DNA of 14,924 bases from Cochliopodium minus (Eukaryota > Discosea > Himatismenida > Cochliopodiidae): contig JAMYWO010000179.1 in the NCBI GenBank assembly GCA_024220525.1, positions 1 to 14,924 of the forward strand. The letters run 5' to 3'. Positions within the stretch are counted from its first letter, which is position 1; the number at the start of each line of letters is the position of its first letter. A program made the translations under genes and the position numbers. The notes beneath the pieces were generated by a model. That model worked only from the letters and a program-made list of their open reading frames with translations. It was not told the origin of the DNA and did not search any database. Positions 14,838-14,924 of this stretch are shown in pieces.

Positions 14838-14924
14838 TTAATATGTTATATCAATTATTTTTTGACAATGCTCTCCTACTCTAAGAGATGCGTGGATTTC
14901 AAGCCAACGATTCCTTGACATGAT
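14838..14924 (-). pseudogene. Coding-looking fragment, possibly piggyBac-type transposase remnant
   Basis: A frame entering from the right edge reads IMSRNRWLEIHASLRVGE and continues to a TAA at 14840-14838, 28 residues in the window. The SRNRW/LEI pattern recalls the segment near the start of the piggyBac transposase domain (SRxRFxEI...). This is a short similarity from memory, with no catalytic residue in view. Composition is less AT-rich than the flank. It could equally be an exon of another gene. The nearby inverted repeats fit a decayed element. Confidence 0.25.

Noticed and set aside
14696-14884. 62-codon + strand frame starting beside the 22-bp palindrome
   Set aside because: Half of it is a T-rich stretch read as Phe/Leu/Ile. 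No domain, and its start overlaps a palindromic motif.
1-14924. tRNA, rRNA or other structured RNA genes
   Set aside because: I saw no cloverleaf, T-loop motif (GGTTCRA) or conserved rRNA segment on either strand; only short AT hairpins.

Overview
The window comes from a very AT-rich, intron-dense eukaryotic genome. Every gene is built from GC-richer exons joined by short GT...AG introns. The donor is mostly GTAAAA, and many introns are only 48-60 bp. I rebuilt the genes by hand, requiring splice phases to match and protein domains to stay intact. All models then read open in the standard code, ending in TAA (five genes) or TAG (one gene), so a ciliate-type code is not needed. The style (A/T-heptamer introns, ankyrin, RCC1, F-box and FYVE proteins rich in K/N/F) suggests a free-living amoeboid protist. 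An Anaeramoeba-like or dictyostelid-like genome is my guess from memory, not a demonstrated identity.

Layout, left to right. (1) 243-1868, + strand: last four exons of an unrecognised gene that enters from the left. (2) 2359-3343, - strand: F-box protein with a SPRY/B30.2-like C-terminus. (3) 3371-4675, + strand: TauD/TfdA-family Fe(II)/2-oxoglutarate dioxygenase in seven exons, one only 5 nt long. Its start codon is 27 bp from the divergent F-box start. (4) 4850-9968, - strand: 981-residue protein with RING-like and TRAF-like zinc fingers, a coiled coil and about 21 ankyrin repeats, nine exons. (5) 10269-12021, - strand: 400-residue FYVE / vWA / His-Gly-tail protein ending in a CaaX-like box, eleven exons. 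(6) 12353-14409, - strand: 412-residue RCC1-type seven-bladed propeller, ten exons, nearly one blade per exon. (7) 14838-14924, - strand: short coding-looking fragment that weakly recalls the start of a piggyBac-type transposase, next to a flank full of inverted repeats.

The genes do not form a pathway. Several are regulatory scaffold types: ubiquitin adaptors (F-box, RING-like/ankyrin), an endosomal PI3P-binding protein (FYVE-vWA) and an RCC1 propeller. The dioxygenase is the one clear enzyme and keeps every expected active-site residue.

The most interesting signals are at the level of splicing. There are microexons of 5, 12, 21 and 24 nt, each required by the frame and by the domain. Two introns have a length divisible by three and no stop. 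A tiny last exon supplies a possible prenylation box that is lost if its intron is retained. One intron lacks a GT donor. Introns of the leftmost gene alternate between T-rich and A-rich heptamer arrays that are reverse complements of each other.
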